A program made the translations under genes and the position numbers. Source: Macrotis lagotis (lineage: Eukaryota; Chordata; Mammalia; Peramelemorphia; Peramelidae). Taken from it: 64,000 nt of DNA. This document shows, in pieces, positions 11,830-24,600 of this stretch. Numbering within the stretch: position 1 is the stretch's first letter; each line of letters starts with the position of its first letter. The notes beneath the pieces were generated by a model. The model was not told the DNA's origin. It saw only the letters and a list, made by a program, of their open reading frames with translations, and did not search any database. Location: positions 197,010,714 to 197,074,713 of the forward strand of contig NC_133665.1 of assembly GCF_037893015.1 (NCBI RefSeq), in the 5' to 3' direction.

Positions 11830-14819
11830 TATGTGAAGAACTCTTTGGAGCTATTTAAGGAAGAGACTGCATAAATCCCTGCTATCCAAAATCCCAGAAA
11901 TCATAGTCACTCAGGGCTGGGCAGGATTTCTGAGATTTGAGATTCCATTACCCAGATGAGCTCAATGACATTCAAAACTGTAGGTGTTTTGGATGTGTGC
12001 TTAGAGGGAAGGAGCTGGACAGTTCCCAGGGTCAGGTCTTGGGGGGAATAACTGGCAAAAGACATAAAGGGAGAGGGCTCAGACATCCTGCCAGCCTGAT
12101 CATGTGTCTAGGAACTGGCACAGAGCTTGGGGAGGGTAAGCCCTGGGCCATGGGACTTTCCCCATGGAATTACTGATGATTCCCTGGAGCCAAAAGCCTG
12201 TAAGAAATCAAAGGTGGTGCAAGAGCCCAGGGAAGGGTCGAGAGGAGCCAGGGCTGGGGGACAACTGAGGAGTCTTGTCTTCCACTAACATGGATTCGAA
12301 ATAGGTGGCATCTGCTTCTGTGGCAGGGAAGTACCCTTTGCTGTGCCTCAATATTTGTTGAGCTGTTGTAGGACTATGTTAATTCAGACTGTTGTGTACA
12401 ACAGTCCACAGGAGTACAGAGTTCAGGACGGCAAAGTGGTCCAGAAGCCACCTAGTCACTGAGGCCCAGATCAGAAGTGACTTGATGAAAGCTATTTGGA
12501 TAGGAAGATACAAAGAGATGATTCAAACCCAAGTCATCCTAGAGGGAGCAGCTGCTCTTCTTCTCATTCAAGGTCCTTCTATTTGTCCTTTGAACTAATA
12601 GTGGAATTCTATCAACCTGACCCTGAGGAGTACAGACAAGAAGAAGCAAAGACCCTTGACCTTCTTTCTGGAGCCTTCTGCCCTCAAGAGATTCTCTGTT
12701 AGGTAACCCTAAGAGTACTTCACACAGAAAATACTTATTAAATGGACTTTAACTCATGTCAAAGTTCATAATTTTGTCAGCTTATGCTACTGACCAAAGT
12801 CTAAATTCTCAATCTTTAACTAAGGATTATGAGTTTGGAATTTCTATCTTTCCTATTGTTTATTGTTCTAATAATCACAAGAAGATAGATGATTAGAAAT
12901 TGGGAAACCTGGCTAGTCATCTTTGTGAAAACCACATAGATTTTTGGTATTAGTTAAATATTAAATCAGGTATGACGTAGATAGCCATCTTCTCTATGTA
13001 ATTCAAGGATGACATATTTGTGAATAAATATGTAACCTAATGCACTAGTTTCCAGAAGCTTTTAATGATCCCCTTGTTCTTTTTATGTATACATGCTCCT
13101 TCTCCAGTTTCTACCTAAAGGCTTCTTGGTAACTCCCAGAGAATAAATTCCATGTCTAACTTAAATTCCTGTCATTTTATTTTAACCTAAATTTGAAGTT
13201 TTACATTCTAAAAGTCCTGGAAGAGAGATCTAGAGGTTAGAAATGGGTCAGGGTCTCTCCAATGGCCAGTGTGGGCTACCTTTGGTCAGCTTGCATGAGA
13301 AGTGTCCACAGGAGGCAGTCCCATGACTCTGGGGGATTCTTGGGGTTTCTGAAATCGTCCATAGAATTACCTTTCTCTGTAGAGCTGAGATTTGAGGTAG
13401 GATGTTCTATTCATATTTCAAGCAGGTGGTCTATTGCCTTCCAAACTCTGTTGATCTTATATCCCCCTTAAGAAAGAACTAAGAACCATCTATTATCAGT
13501 GTCACATGTGACATGAACAGGAATGCTTTCTCAACCCCCCCTCCCACAAGGGCCACCCACCACACTCAACTCTGCCTTCAGAGAATCAGGGAAAGCCATG
13601 GAATCCTTGGGAGCTGAATCCAGGTCCAGACTTTGTCACCAAGATGGCAGCAATCTCCCCAAACTGCCCCATTTAGAGAAGCAGGTTGGAAACCCTTGAC
13701 AGAAACAGATGTTTTAAATTAGGCAATAGGAGGTTGGAAATGGATGTTTCAGTTTTAAAGTGGCACAGAACTCCTTGAGGTTTGATTTACAAGCTGCCTG
13801 GTGGAATACCATGTGTTCAAGACTCAGTGTCATTAAACCTGACCTGTACTTTATTATGCATAGAATTCCCTGGCCCACTCCACCCCCAATCTCTCCAGAA
13901 ATGGGCTTCTGTGTTGGGTTCAAGTCCAGAAGATGACAGACCTTTGAGAAATGAGACTCTTCCCCCATGAGTCCAGCACAAGCCTGGCCATACCTGAAGG
14001 GGAGCTCAGGGGCTCACTGGGTCAGAAAAGAAGAGGCTACCAAAGCATGGCCTGTTCTGTTTGCAATCTCTAGAGACTGGGGGAAGGCTTCAGGTTGTTG
14101 GAGTACAGAGGGAAGATTGAATGACTGCCCCTGGGGTGGAGAGCAGGAGAACAGACAGAGAGCCAAAGAGAATGATTTGGGGTCTTAGTGAAAATGAGAC
14201 TCTCCAGTGGGCCCCAGTCAACCCAGGAAGATGAGGGGATGATAAGAAGGCTTGAGCTAGTCCTGGCTGGCTATAGATAGTCCTGCTGTGTTCTACCCCA
14301 GTCAGATCACATCTGGAAATCTGCCCACAGGTCTGGGTATCACAGAATAGATGGAAAACCCAGTGGTCAACTGGAGAGTCTCAAAGGAGGAACCCAGGAT
14401 GATGAAGGGTCCAGTGTTCTTATCATCTGAGAACTTAATAAATGGAAAGGGGATTTTAGTGTCACCCTTCCCCGGCTTTTCCAGTCCTGCCCCCCACCCA
14501 CCCAATGCAGACTCTGGGGTCCTTGGGTTCTGCCCTCCAGGCATTATGTGGGAAGTTCAGCCCTCATGAGCTCCTATTGGAGGGTCTCATTTAGTCCATT
14601 GCCTCCTTGAATCCTGCCTGAAGCCCTTCCAGAACTCTGTCTGCCTCTCCTCTTACTCTCCATCCCCAGGTCCCTTCACAGGATCTGACACTTGGAATTT
14701 GCCATCTGGATTGTGTCTGTACTGAAGTGAATTTCCAGGGCCAAACCAGACTGGTCATCCCCAGTCCATGGCCCCCACAATCCTGTGGCCAGATACACTT
14801 AGAGCCCTAAGGAGGTCAT
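11830..14819. other. Intergenic, no gene seen
   Basis: Non-repetitive-looking sequence with short chance frames only. No splice-supported exon, RNA gene or clear repeat was recognised. Confidence 0.45.
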
Positions 14820-14965
14820 CAGCTTCACATTTTGCAGATGAGAAAACTGACCACCAGGAATGGGGGAATAGCTTCCTAAAGACCCCTCAGCTCCTCAATA
14901 TCTGAGGCAGGTTTCAAACTCTAGTCTTCCTGACTCCAGGCACAGTGGATCATGCCTGGCTGTCA
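14820..14965 (-). mobile_element. MIR-like fragment
   Basis: TTTTGCAGATGAGAAAACTG and TCTGAGGCAGGTTTCAAACT are antisense MIR core text. Confidence 0.55.
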
Positions 14966-15554
14966 GCTTGTGAACCCAGAACTACTCTGCTCACTACTTC
15001 CAGCCCTCAATCTTGGAATTGTTAATACCTCTTTGCTGGCTTCAGAGGAGCATTCCTCCAGCTGCTATTTGGACTTTCATGCAGTGTTTCTCTTAGAAAA
15101 TGGTGTCTACCCTGGCATCGCAACCAGGAACCTGTCTTGTCCTGCCATGTCTCTCAGGGGTTCAGAGGGATCCTTGAGCACCCTTGGGGTTTGCTCATGC
15201 CCCAAAGGAGACTGCCTCAGCAGTTGTAGTGGATGGAGAGATGGGGAGGTCTTTGTGGGGATGCTTTCCTGGGCTCAGTTTGTATCTCCCCCTTGATCCC
15301 TCTTTGAACTTCCCTGATCCCAGATCTGTCCTGTCCTCAGTCACTTCCTCACCCCACCAGGGCAGGTTCTGGCCCCACCTGCACATACTTCCACTCCACC
15401 AGTGTCTTCCCTGTCCCTTCAGGAGGCTCCAAATTGAGCTTGCCCTTTGGGGACCCTGGGCAGCTCCCTGATTAGCAAGTGTATGCATCACACAACAAAG
15501 ACTCAGTGACCAGAGAACAGTAGCAATAATAAAGGGGACGGGCAGGAGAAAGTG

Positions 15555-15800
15555 TAAGTCACTGAAGCAGCTAGGGCTGTCAGGCTTAGAGTCCAGAACT
15601 CTGAGTTCAAATCCAGCCAGCTGTGTGACCTTGGGGATATCACTTCACCTTTGCCTGTCTCAGTTTTCTCATTTGTCAAATGCAGATAACAGCCCCTCTC
15701 TCCCAGGGTAGTTATGAGGATCAAATAAGGTCAAATATTTAAACTACCCAGCAAGTACCCTGCCCATAGTAGAGGTTTAATTAATGTTTGTTCTCTCCTC
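15555..15800 (+). mobile_element. MIR SINE
   Basis: GAGTTCAAATCCAGCCAGCT, GTGACCTTGGGGATATCACT, CAGTTTTCTCATTTGTCAAA, GGTAGTTATGAGGATCAAAT and a GTAGAGGTTTAATTAATGTT end: a nearly full-length MIR. Confidence 0.8.
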
Positions 15801-16489
15801 CCCCCCTCCCCTTCCCTCCCCTTCATTGGCTTTTGCCATAGTGTGGATAGCTGCTGTCTGTCTCCTGGTTGTCACTGTGTAGAACCTGCTTGCAAGGTTC
15901 AGGGATTACAGCCAGGTCTCTATTCTTCAGATGACCAAAGTCTCTTTTCTTGAGTGTGTCCTCAAAGCTCCCTTATTCCTCCATTTCCCCTAGGTGTCTT
16001 TCTGCTCCCCTGGACATTCTCCTTGGACCTTTGTCCCAGAGCAAGCTGGGAAAGCTCTTTGCATCCCTCTGTATCCACACTACCCTCCTGTCTTGCTGTG
16101 GGCTAAAAGGAGCAGTCAGGTCCCATGGGGTGGGTATTGGTGGGCCTGGGAATCACCGGACTGTGGCTGAGCTGTCCTGTGGGATATTTGGCTGCCCTTC
16201 TTTCCTCTCGCCTGCTTTCCCCTCCTGGGGATGACAGATAGAATGAATTTTGAGGCCAATTTGGAATGTGGTAATTGCCCAGCTTGGTGAGCATGTGAGG
16301 AAAGTTACCCACATGTGAGATATCCAGCTTTCTGTCAGGATAGGTTAACCATAATTTTTTTTAGGCTAAAAATGAAATAACAAAAAGTTAGTTTTATTCA
16401 TGAAGTTTTATTCTCTATGACCTTACTGAACCCATGGGTGGATGGTATCATTAAAGAAACCAACCAAGAGCTTAATGAGGAAATGATAT

Positions 16490-17345
16490 TTATAGAAATT
16501 TCTCAAAGTATCATACAATTTTGGTGACCAACCAACCAGGTTATACATTATTAGTACATACATTTGTTATTATGATTCTTTAACCCATCCATTGTCAAAA
16601 ATGACAAAGATCCAGTCAGCAACAGGACTATTGTCTCCTCTTCTGACTTGATATTTTATGTTATTAATGATGTTTGTCCTCTGTTCTTAATGAAGTCCAT
16701 GACATCAGGAGATGATGCATGACAAACACATGAATTTGATTTGAGTGGGGGGGGGTCCTATGCTAGGTCACCAGCCTCACTTTCTCCTCCAAAGCCATCT
16801 GGGTCCAGTGGCCAGATAGGAATCAGTATGATTGGTGATGCCCTGGATAGGAGGCAATTTGGGTTAAGTGACTTGCCCAAGGTCACATAGCTAGTATCAA
16901 ATGTCTGAAGTCGGATTTGAACTCCCATCCTCCTGACTCCAAGGCCAGTGTTGTGTCCCACTGCACCATCTAACTGACCAATATATTGTTAATAGATATG
17001 ATATTGACAGAGAAAAGATTGGGATTTCTCTCTTTCCAAAATTTCCTAAATATAAGTATTCAGTCTCTTATAACGATAACCAGATCAGTTTCCTGCCTTC
17101 TCAGGATGGTCTTTACTCTGATTTTTTACACATCTGTGAAATCCCAAACTTGCAAATGCAATTAGAGGGGAACTAGGCAGTTTCACACAGACAGAGTCTG
17201 CCTTCATGCAGAGACACAAACCTTGTGGAGGGCAGAGCCTAACATTTAACTGTACAAATTTCAGTTAGAGGCTGATAAAATTAATTTTTGATCAGAAATA
17301 TAGAATTAAAGAGTATAAGACTTAGACACAATTTACAGCCCCTGC
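16490..17345. repeat. Unnamed ~0.6 kb interspersed repeat, copy 2, split by a SINE
   Basis: Homologous to 9,898-10,460 in the same orientation: ACCAACCAGGTTATACATTA, AGCAACAGGACTATTGTCTC, CCTGCCTTCTCAGGATGG, AATGCAATTAGAGG and TTTTTGATCAGAAATATAGA. A MAR-type SINE at 16,675-16,980 interrupts it, so the repeat is older than that SINE. Confidence 0.6.
16675..16980 (-). mobile_element. MAR/RTE-tailed SINE
   Basis: The antisense RTE tail (TGATGTTTGTCCTCTG), body (GAAGCCATCTGGG-type stretch, TAAGTGACTTGCCCAAGGTC) and tRNA-like head (CACTGCACCATCTAACTG) are in order. Nested in the second copy of the unnamed repeat. Confidence 0.75.
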
Positions 17346-19362
17346 TTTATGTTGTGTCTCCTGCTTAAGCAGCCTGGTGTGTACCACCATCTGAAGAGTC
17401 TCCTTTGTGGATCTCCTCTTCACATTCTGTCTTCCTCTGGCTTAACTGGCTTGGGAAAAAGGCCAGTGGGAATTTCTGGCTGAGAAAGAAGTGCAGTGAC
17501 CCAGGAAGTCCTGCCCAGTCATTCCCAGTACAGTGGGAGGACTTTAGGGTTCAGGTGTATGGCTTCTGCCAGAGACAGGAAAGGAGCCTTGTGAGCCAAG
17601 CCTTCAGGAATGCACAGAAATCAGTGAGACACATAAGCCATGCCCTATGTTGAGCCTTGGGAGGGTGCAAGGAAAGGCAAAAACTCCATACTTGTCCCCA
17701 GAATCCCAACACTCTGCTATCAGTGTTTCCCTCCTCACTTCACGAAAAGCATTTTTCTAGGACAGAACCCCTCAGAATGCCAGAGATTCCTGAGCCCCAG
17801 AGCCCTCCAGTGGGACTAGCTTCCTTGAGGCCATGCAGTGATGGGCCTGGAGGTTGAAGGCCCAACCTTTTTGCTCTATGGCCATCTGCAGATCATCAGA
17901 CCTCTAAGAACCTCAGCTTCCCTCTCTGTGAAATGGAGTTATCCAGTTTCTACACCAGGAGATTGTTTTGACAACAATGCTTCATTGGCCCAGTTCACAC
18001 ATCAGTCACATCAAGAAATGGGCCAAAGGGCATTTCTCCCTACAACCCTACAAAGCAGGAGACTGGAATGAATGAATCATCAACTTGAGATGCAATGGGT
18101 GGCATCAATCTACCCAGAGGCAGGCTTTTAAATTTGAGGCTTCCAAGTGTAATGTTCCCCAGGGTCTGAGAAGGGAAATGATTAATTTCTGGACAGAGAC
18201 AATCCTGGCCTGTGTCCTAGTGGAGGAGAGAATAGACAAGGCCACAGTTACGTCAGGATGGGTGGGAAAGCATCCTTCTCCCCCAGGATGGTCTGACTTC
18301 TTCCAAACAGAACTGAAAGAAAGGGATAACTGTTTAAGATGAGGCATGAGCTGTCCAGAGGAGAAATGCTGATCCAGCCTGGGGGAGGGGGACTTCCAGG
18401 GACAGCTGCATCTGTTCTGCCTCCCTCCACCCCATGCAAATAATCCATGACTAGGAACACATGGTCAGGACTTGCCTTATGGCATTCCATCTGGCTCCCT
18501 TTGTTTCCCTGTCCATGGAGATTTTTATTTTGCTGTTATTTGGTAGTTTTTGGAAACAGGAGTTTAGGGAAACAACACAGTGACTCACTCTCCCAGGACC
18601 ACTCATAGAGTTCTGGGGAAAGTGGGCTCAGCCTTAGCGAGGAATGGAGCAAAGGGTCAGGAACTCCCTGCTGTGGTGGCTGGAAGTCCTTTCCTCCCTT
18701 CTCAGTGTTCAGGCTCTTATGGAGAAGAGGAGACAGTAGGAAGCCCTATCCAGAGTGACCAGATGCCCACTAAGATCCTGTCTGTCCTTGGCTGCTCATA
18801 GATATTGTCTCCAGATCCCGCTTTCCTGGAGGAGGATGCTGGGTCCCTTCCAGGAAGATGAGAAGGCCAGAATCCTTCTTCCAGATCTCCAAAACTGTTC
18901 TTCTGGCCCAGGGAGTGGAGGGAGGAGACCAAGAACAAAGATAAGGTGGTCCCCCCCCCCCTTCAAGTGACTCCTTCTTGAAGTTCTTAGCTGGGACATT
19001 CTAATTTCACACTCAGTGAAAGTCTTTCTAGTTTGCAATGGTCTGCTATGGGTTCAGGACCCCAAGAGCATGACCAAGTTTCCTTAGCCCATCCAAACCT
19101 TCCTCCTGCTCAGCATCACTCCATCTCATGGATCCTTAGACCTTCAAATTGCTGAAGGCTTGTTGTATTTCATATGATCAGACCATAGAGATGAGTCCCA
19201 CCCTGGCTAAGGGCCCAGACTCAGCATGTATTTAGGATTGGGGCAGGGGAGGGAGATGTGATTCAATTGCTTTACTTGCCCAATTTCCTCACACTATGTG
19301 AATATATGTTCATTTGACCAGAATGTTCCTTGGTACAAAATAAGTCTTTAATAAATGGATGT
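17346..19362. other. Intergenic, no gene seen
   Basis: Apart from a weak MIR core near 17,900 and a short C13 run at 18,949-18,961, nothing recognised. Frames of 60-85 codons here lack any family resemblance. Confidence 0.45.
17825..17950 (+). mobile_element. MIR-like fragment
   Basis: AACCTCAGCTTCCCTCTCTG then TGAAATGGAGTTA matches the MIR core. The upstream part is weak. Confidence 0.35.
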
Positions 19363-19379
19363 TGATTGATGGATTTTTT

Positions 19380-19528
19380 TTAGGTTTTTTTTGCAAGGCA
19401 AATGGGGTTAAGTAGCTTGCCCAAGGCCACACAACTAGGTAATTATTAAGTGTCTGAGACCAGATTTGAATTCAGGTACTCCTGACTCCAGGGCTGGTGC
19501 TTTATCCACTGTGCCACCTAGCCGCCCC
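19380..19528 (-). mobile_element. WSINE1-like SINE with target-site duplication
   Basis: Antisense tRNA-derived SINE: T-rich end, GCAAGGCAAATGGGGTTAAG, GCTTGCCCAAGGCCACACAA, CTGACTCCAGGGCTGGTGCT and CCACTGTGCCACCTAGCCGC. It is flanked by a perfect duplication, TGATTGATGGATTTTTT, at 19,363-19,379 and 19,529-19,545, so it is an intact retroposition event. Confidence 0.85.
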
Positions 19529-19599
19529 TGATTGATGGATTTTTTCTGGAGTTTTATCTTGAGGGTCTACCCCTCCCCTTACCCTGATGTGTTTTGGTT

Positions 19600-19742
19600 C
19601 TTTTAAAATGGTTTTTGCAAGGCAATGGGTTAAGTGACTTGCCCAAGTTTACACATAGCTAGTCTGAGGTTGCATTTGAACTCAGGTCTCCTGACTCCAG
19701 GATTTGTGTTCTCCCCACAGCACCACCTAGCTGCCCGTCCCA
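19600..19742 (-). mobile_element. WSINE1-like SINE with target-site duplication
   Basis: Antisense copy (GCAAGGCAATGGGTTAAGTG through CACCACCTAGCTGCC). Flanks GATGTGTTTTGGTT (19,586-19,599) and GATGTGTTTTGATT (19,743-19,756) form a 14-bp duplication with one mismatch. It lies only ~55 bp from the duplication of the previous SINE. Confidence 0.8.
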
Positions 19743-20239
19743 GATGTGTTTTGATTGAATTAGTTTTTCTTTGCTTGCTCCTTTTCTCTGTCTTCTCTCC
19801 CCCAGGACTTTTTTCCTTAATAACAGAATTGGGAGAGAATAGAGAAGTGGGAAGGTAGCCTGGCTGCCTTTCCCCAACCCTGAACCAAAGGGGCTACCAG
19901 GGATGGGGTGAGCATTTTCTTCATTTCTCTTGAATCATTGTTCTTTTCCTTTGCCTGGCACAGTTGACATTGGAGGTCCTTCCTACTCAGTTCTTCTAAC
20001 TTTGAGGTCAATTCTGGTGGGGGCTGCTCTCATGAATGGCCCTGGCTGTGGCCATTAGCTGGGAGTCACTGTGAACTTCCCTCAGCTGGGTCATCTGGCC
20101 CTGGGGCTTTCCAGGTCACTCTGACTTTTCAGATGATATTCCATTCTGGCCATTCAGGGTAGCAAGCATTCAGAATTTCCCCCTTGAATAGAGATTCACT
20201 AATAAGATCCTGTTCCCGAGAACGCTTTTTAGAAACAGA

Positions 20240-20430
20240 ATCACAATTGGAGATAAGCTAGAAGATCCTTGGACCCAATTCCTTCAGTTTAGAGAGGAGG
20301 AAACTGAAGTTGCCCAGAAAGGGAAGTGACCTGTCTGAGGTTACACAGCAATTAGTGGCAGTCAAGATTTGAATCTAGCTCCCTGGATTCAAAATCCAGT
20401 GTTTAGCCCCCTGTGCCATAAAACATAGAA
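20240..20430 (-). mobile_element. MIR-like SINE
   Basis: GAGGAGGAAACTGAAGTTGC, GAAGTGACCTGTCTGAGGTT and TCAAGATTTGAATCTAGCTC in antisense order. Confidence 0.65.
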
Positions 20431-20629
20431 AAGAAAGTCCTTGAGTTAAGTTCTTTTCTTCCTGATAGAGAGAAAGCTTATTCCCAATGCCAACAGGATG
20501 CCTCAGAGGCAGATTGGAGTCCAGCATTATCCATTTTTTTTGCTTTTAGTTTTGGGGTCCATGTGGCCATCAGGCGGTTAACAAACATTTATCAAGCTCC
20601 TACTATGTGCTAGGCACATTATTAAGCAG

Positions 20630-20690
20630 TCTGTGTGTGAGAGACAGACAGATAGAGAGACATAGAGAGACAGACAGATAGACAGACAAA
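20630..20690. repeat. (GACA)n/(GATA)n-like simple repeat
   Basis: GAGAGACAGACAGATAGAGA and GACAGACAGATAGACAGACA units downstream of a MIR-like TTATCAAGCTCCTACTATGT stretch. Confidence 0.75.
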
Positions 20691-20754
20691 AAACTGGGGC
20701 AGGCAGTTCTGAATCCTCTCTATCTGCCATGTTCTCCAGCAGCCTCAGGACAAC

Positions 20755-21000
20755 TAAAGCAGGATAATCATGGCAATAATAACACCTGTAGAGCACCTAA
20801 TATGCATCAGACATTGTACTAAGTGCTTTACAAATCTTACCAGAGATGTGGGTGCCATTATTATCCCCTTTTACAGATGAGGAAATTGAGGCAGACAGAG
20901 GTGAGGTGACTTGCCCCGGACCACCCTGCTAGTGAAGTGTCTGAGGCTGAATTTGAACTCAAGTTTTCCTGATTCCAGGCCCAGAGGTCTGAACCAAAAT
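20755..21000 (-). mobile_element. MIR SINE
   Basis: AGAGCACCTAATATGCATCA, AAGTGCTTTACAAATCTTAC, TACAGATGAGGAAATTGAGG and GAATTTGAACTCAAGTTTTC: a full antisense MIR/THER1-type copy. Confidence 0.8.
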
Positions 21001-22194
21001 CTTGTCTCATCCTGAGAATGGGGAGGAATCCACTCAGAAATTATGCAGGATCCACCCTCCTTGGAAGCCGGTCTTGCTTCCATCTGGTTATCTTCAGAGG
21101 CCTATTACAATTTCCTGGAATAAAAATACAGATCATTCTAACCCCAGTCTGGCAGTTTCCCAGAAGGCCAGTCAAGTATCCAAGGCAGGAATGTGGATGG
21201 ATTCAGGGAATTCAATTTGAGGATTCTCTGCTCCCAGAGTATTAGCACACTCCCAAAGCCTCATAAGGTAGTACTGAAGTCTTCTTCCCCAGGGAAGCCT
21301 GGAGCTGGGGGTGGAGGTTGGCAGAATTGACTCCCACCATATTTTCTCTATTGATCCATGGAGTCTTTCTTTGAAAAGGAGATTTTTTTAGATTAAATTT
21401 CAAAGGGCAAATTGGATTTGGTTGAGAACTCCAAGGAATGCTGCTTCAATTTGTTGTATTAAGCATACAGAAGGGTTGGGTATGCCAGGAATGCATGTCC
21501 TTTGGTGACTGTCATGGGACAGAAATACACATGATTCATTTATGAGCCAAGGTTCAATGAAGCCTGAATCTTAAATGATTCCACACAAAAAAACCTTTCT
21601 GAAGAAGTCTGTGTTTCAAAAGCAAAGCTGTCTTTTGATATACTCATTCTAACACTAAACTTAGCATATTTTGCCCCAGAAGATTCATTCACCATGGACT
21701 CCCTCTTCTGCCCTCCTCCTCCTCACCTTCCATCCCCTCAATGCCTTCTAATCATTTCTCCTCCTTCACTCGGTCTCCCATGAAGAGGCAACTCTCCTCA
21801 TGGCCAAGGGCAACCCCATTGGACACCATTTTCTCCAGCACACTGCCTCCTCTATCCTTCTTGCTCTCTCATTCAGCTACAACCCTTCTGCCTCCAAGCA
21901 TGGCATGCCTTTCTACTTCGACCACCACAACCACAATCAAAACCAACACCCTCACCTGATTCATCCCCCTTTCTGCTGGCATTGCATAGCTCTGCTACCC
22001 TTTGTGAAATGCCTTAACAACCTTCCTCTCACATTTTTCTAATTCTCGTCTGGCTTCCAACTTCATCCTTTCACTGAACCCTCTCTCTCAAATTATCAAA
22101 CTTCTTAGTTGCCAATGCTAATGTCCTTTCTCAGATCTTATCCTTGTTCTCTGTGCCTTTGATTGGCCTCTTTCCCTTAGTTTTTTCTCTGGAA
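21001..22194. other. Intergenic; possible old repeat at 21,710-22,110
   Basis: No gene seen. The C/T-rich stretch 21,710-22,110 reads like a non-coding part of an old LINE, but I cannot name it. Confidence 0.35.
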
Positions 22195-22365
22195 GTTGAA
22201 AGTATACTTTATCATTAGTCCTTTGGGATTGTCTTAGATCATTGTGTTACTGAGAAGAGCTAAGTTATTCACAGTTGTTCATTGTTGTTACTGTGTAAGT
22301 GTTCTCCTGGTTCTGCTCACTTCATTCTATATCAGTTTATTTAAGTCTTTCCAGGCAAAAAAAAG
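22195..22365 (-). mobile_element. L1 3' UTR fragment
   Basis: Contains GTTCTCCTGGTTCTGCTCAC and TTTAAGTCTTTCCAGG, shared with the L1 at 41,300-41,355. Its order relative to the next fragment (22,430-22,570) is inverted compared with an intact element, so these are separate or rearranged pieces. Confidence 0.6.
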
Positions 22366-22429
22366 CCAATTCTTAAGGGAAGACATCCAGGCTTTCTAAA
22401 AGCCATGGGGGGAAATGCTGCAAACAATT

Positions 22430-22570
22430 TAATTATATTTTTTCCCAGTTTTAAACATTTTTATTTAAAGTTTTGAGTTTCAGATTTTATCACTCCTTCC
22501 CTCTTTCCCCTTCCCATCCCTGAGATGGTAAGCAATCATGTGCAATTAAATCATTTAATTTTAGAGAAAT
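22430..22570 (-). mobile_element. L1 3' UTR fragment
   Basis: TTTTGAGTTTCAGATTTTAT, a CCTTCCCATCCCTGAG stretch and GCAATCATGTGCAATT match the distal 3' UTR of marsupial L1 as also seen at ~40,945-41,030. Confidence 0.5.
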
Positions 22571-24486
22571 TAAATTCCAAGCAGCTCTGAACCTCCACAA
22601 CACAAACAGTATTTTTATGTTTTAATGTGGTGAGAGATGGAATAGAGAGAACAGATTTCTGTTCACTAAAATAAATACAGAGGTAGAAGGGGCTACAGAT
22701 GTGGGATGTTGCTTACATTTTCAGATGAAGTCACCATATTATTACTTCATTGTTTTTCTTTGTTGCCAAAGACCTCTCACTTAGTGGGAGTAATCTTCAA
22801 ATGTTTCTAATATAAAAACAAAACACATCAGTAAAACTTCTAGAAAAGGGAAATGGGGTGGGGGTGGGGTGTCAGGGAAGCCAGGCTTATTGCCAGAGGA
22901 AAATAAAAGTTCTGTCCTTGACCCAAAGAATGTTGTTGGGGAAATTTCCATCATGACAGTAGGAATTATCTCAATTAACTCTTTAGAGTAAATTGGCTTT
23001 TCGTTGTCCTAAACATATGGAGAGGTTCTACTGCTGGGAAAGATTTCTGGTATGAGCTTGTCCCTGGGACTTAAATGTCAACAGTTAACAATAAGCAAAG
23101 CCATGTGGTGAGCAAAATGTCATATGACGAGACTGAGGTCATGGAACTGCCTTTGGTGTGTGAGAAGATATCAGGACTATGGAGGAAGGAAGCATTCTGT
23201 GCCTTCTGACTTGTCCCGAGGACCTTCTGCAAGTCTCTATTTCCTGCTCTTCATCCATCTTCATGACCACTCCTGCCCCATCAAACACACACATACACAG
23301 ATATATACATATATACATACTCATACACACAAACATACAGATACACAGGAGGACCTATCTTCCACCTAGAAGATGCATACTTAGGTCTAACTGTGGTTTC
23401 TCTCTCCATCAGTCCAGTGTATATGCCTCACACCTGACTGGTGGCAGAAGACCACGAGGGTCTATCTACATTCTCCCTTCCAAGTCTCTTCTGTTTCTGT
23501 GGCACAGACACACAGCTCAATGTTTAATGACAACCCTGTCCAGTCACCTTTGGTCACCAGCGCTCACTAATCTCAGATGCCTTCAACTCCATGGGACATC
23601 ACTTTACCCATTTTCATAATTATCCTGTGACAGTACTTTCTAGGTCCTTCTGGTTGGATGATCTGAAGAGAGCAGATCCCTCAACTATTAATGGCAAATA
23701 AACAGACCAAATCTTGGTCTTGCTCAGTGTCTTCTTCCACTGACCCCTCCTGGAGGGAGGAGATCCTCACCAGTGGAGAGCGTCAGCAGGTACTTCCTGC
23801 TCTTTAGAAGCCTCTAAGTCCAAGGGTCTGTTTTTCAGTCGATCCTCCTCCCTACCATTCTCCACATTCTGATCACAGCATAGTGGATACATAGCCCTGA
23901 CTCTTCCCATCTTTTGTCATCTTCGTTTAATCTTGAAGACCATTTCCCATTTTATGTAAGAGATGTGTCATTGTCCCTGATGACTGGGAGTGAGGAGATG
24001 CCTACCTTGAGCCTCATCAGGGTACCCTCCAGAAGGGCAAGCAGCTAGCTTTTTGGGTCAATATTGGCAATTTTTGTTTGCCAAACCTAGTTGGCTCCCA
24101 GGACTGGGATTTGGTTAAAGGAGAGGATGGAAGGGGAAGAGCAGCAGTGATCTAGGAGCCTTCCTGATTTAGTCATCACTTTTCTCTTTCTTTTTCCCCA
24201 GAGAGAGAGAAGGCTGGATTGTTCAGATGATTCTGATTGGCAATGATCAGCTACAAGACAGATACCAACTGCATTCTTTCTTGCTTGTACATGAGGGCTC
24301 TCAGCCTGGACAGCACTGGCCACTCTGCTCCCTTTCTTCTTATATGGTATCTGACTCCAGATAGATCAAAATGGAGTTTTAAAAAAAAATATCAGTACAG
24401 TTGCTCTGGCTGGGAGTATTTACATTTGGAATGTAATTTTCACTTCAGAAGTTGTGTCCAGCTCCCAAGTGTCTGTTTATCTGGCT
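22571..24486. other. Intergenic, no gene seen
   Basis: A degraded CA/TA repeat near 23.3 kb; otherwise unrecognised. The 146-codon frame at 23,179-23,619 runs through that repeat and shows no domain. Confidence 0.45.
23284..23345. repeat. Imperfect CA/TA-rich repeat
   Basis: ACACACACATACACAGATAT and ATACATATATACATACTCAT: a degraded CA/TA microsatellite. Confidence 0.75.
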
Positions 24487-24501
24487 GTCTCTGACTCTGA
24501 C

Positions 24502-24575
<74 letters not shown>

Positions 24576-24600
24576 CCACACACCCACACACAAAAACACA
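24487..24600. repeat. Compound (CTGACT)n-(CT)n-(CA)n microsatellite
   Basis: Four CTGACT-type units, then about 22 CT, then about 20 CA with CCCACA interruptions. Confidence 0.95.

Noticed and set aside
23179-23619. 146-codon plus-strand frame
   Set aside because: Runs through a CA/TA simple repeat and has no recognisable domain or splice context.
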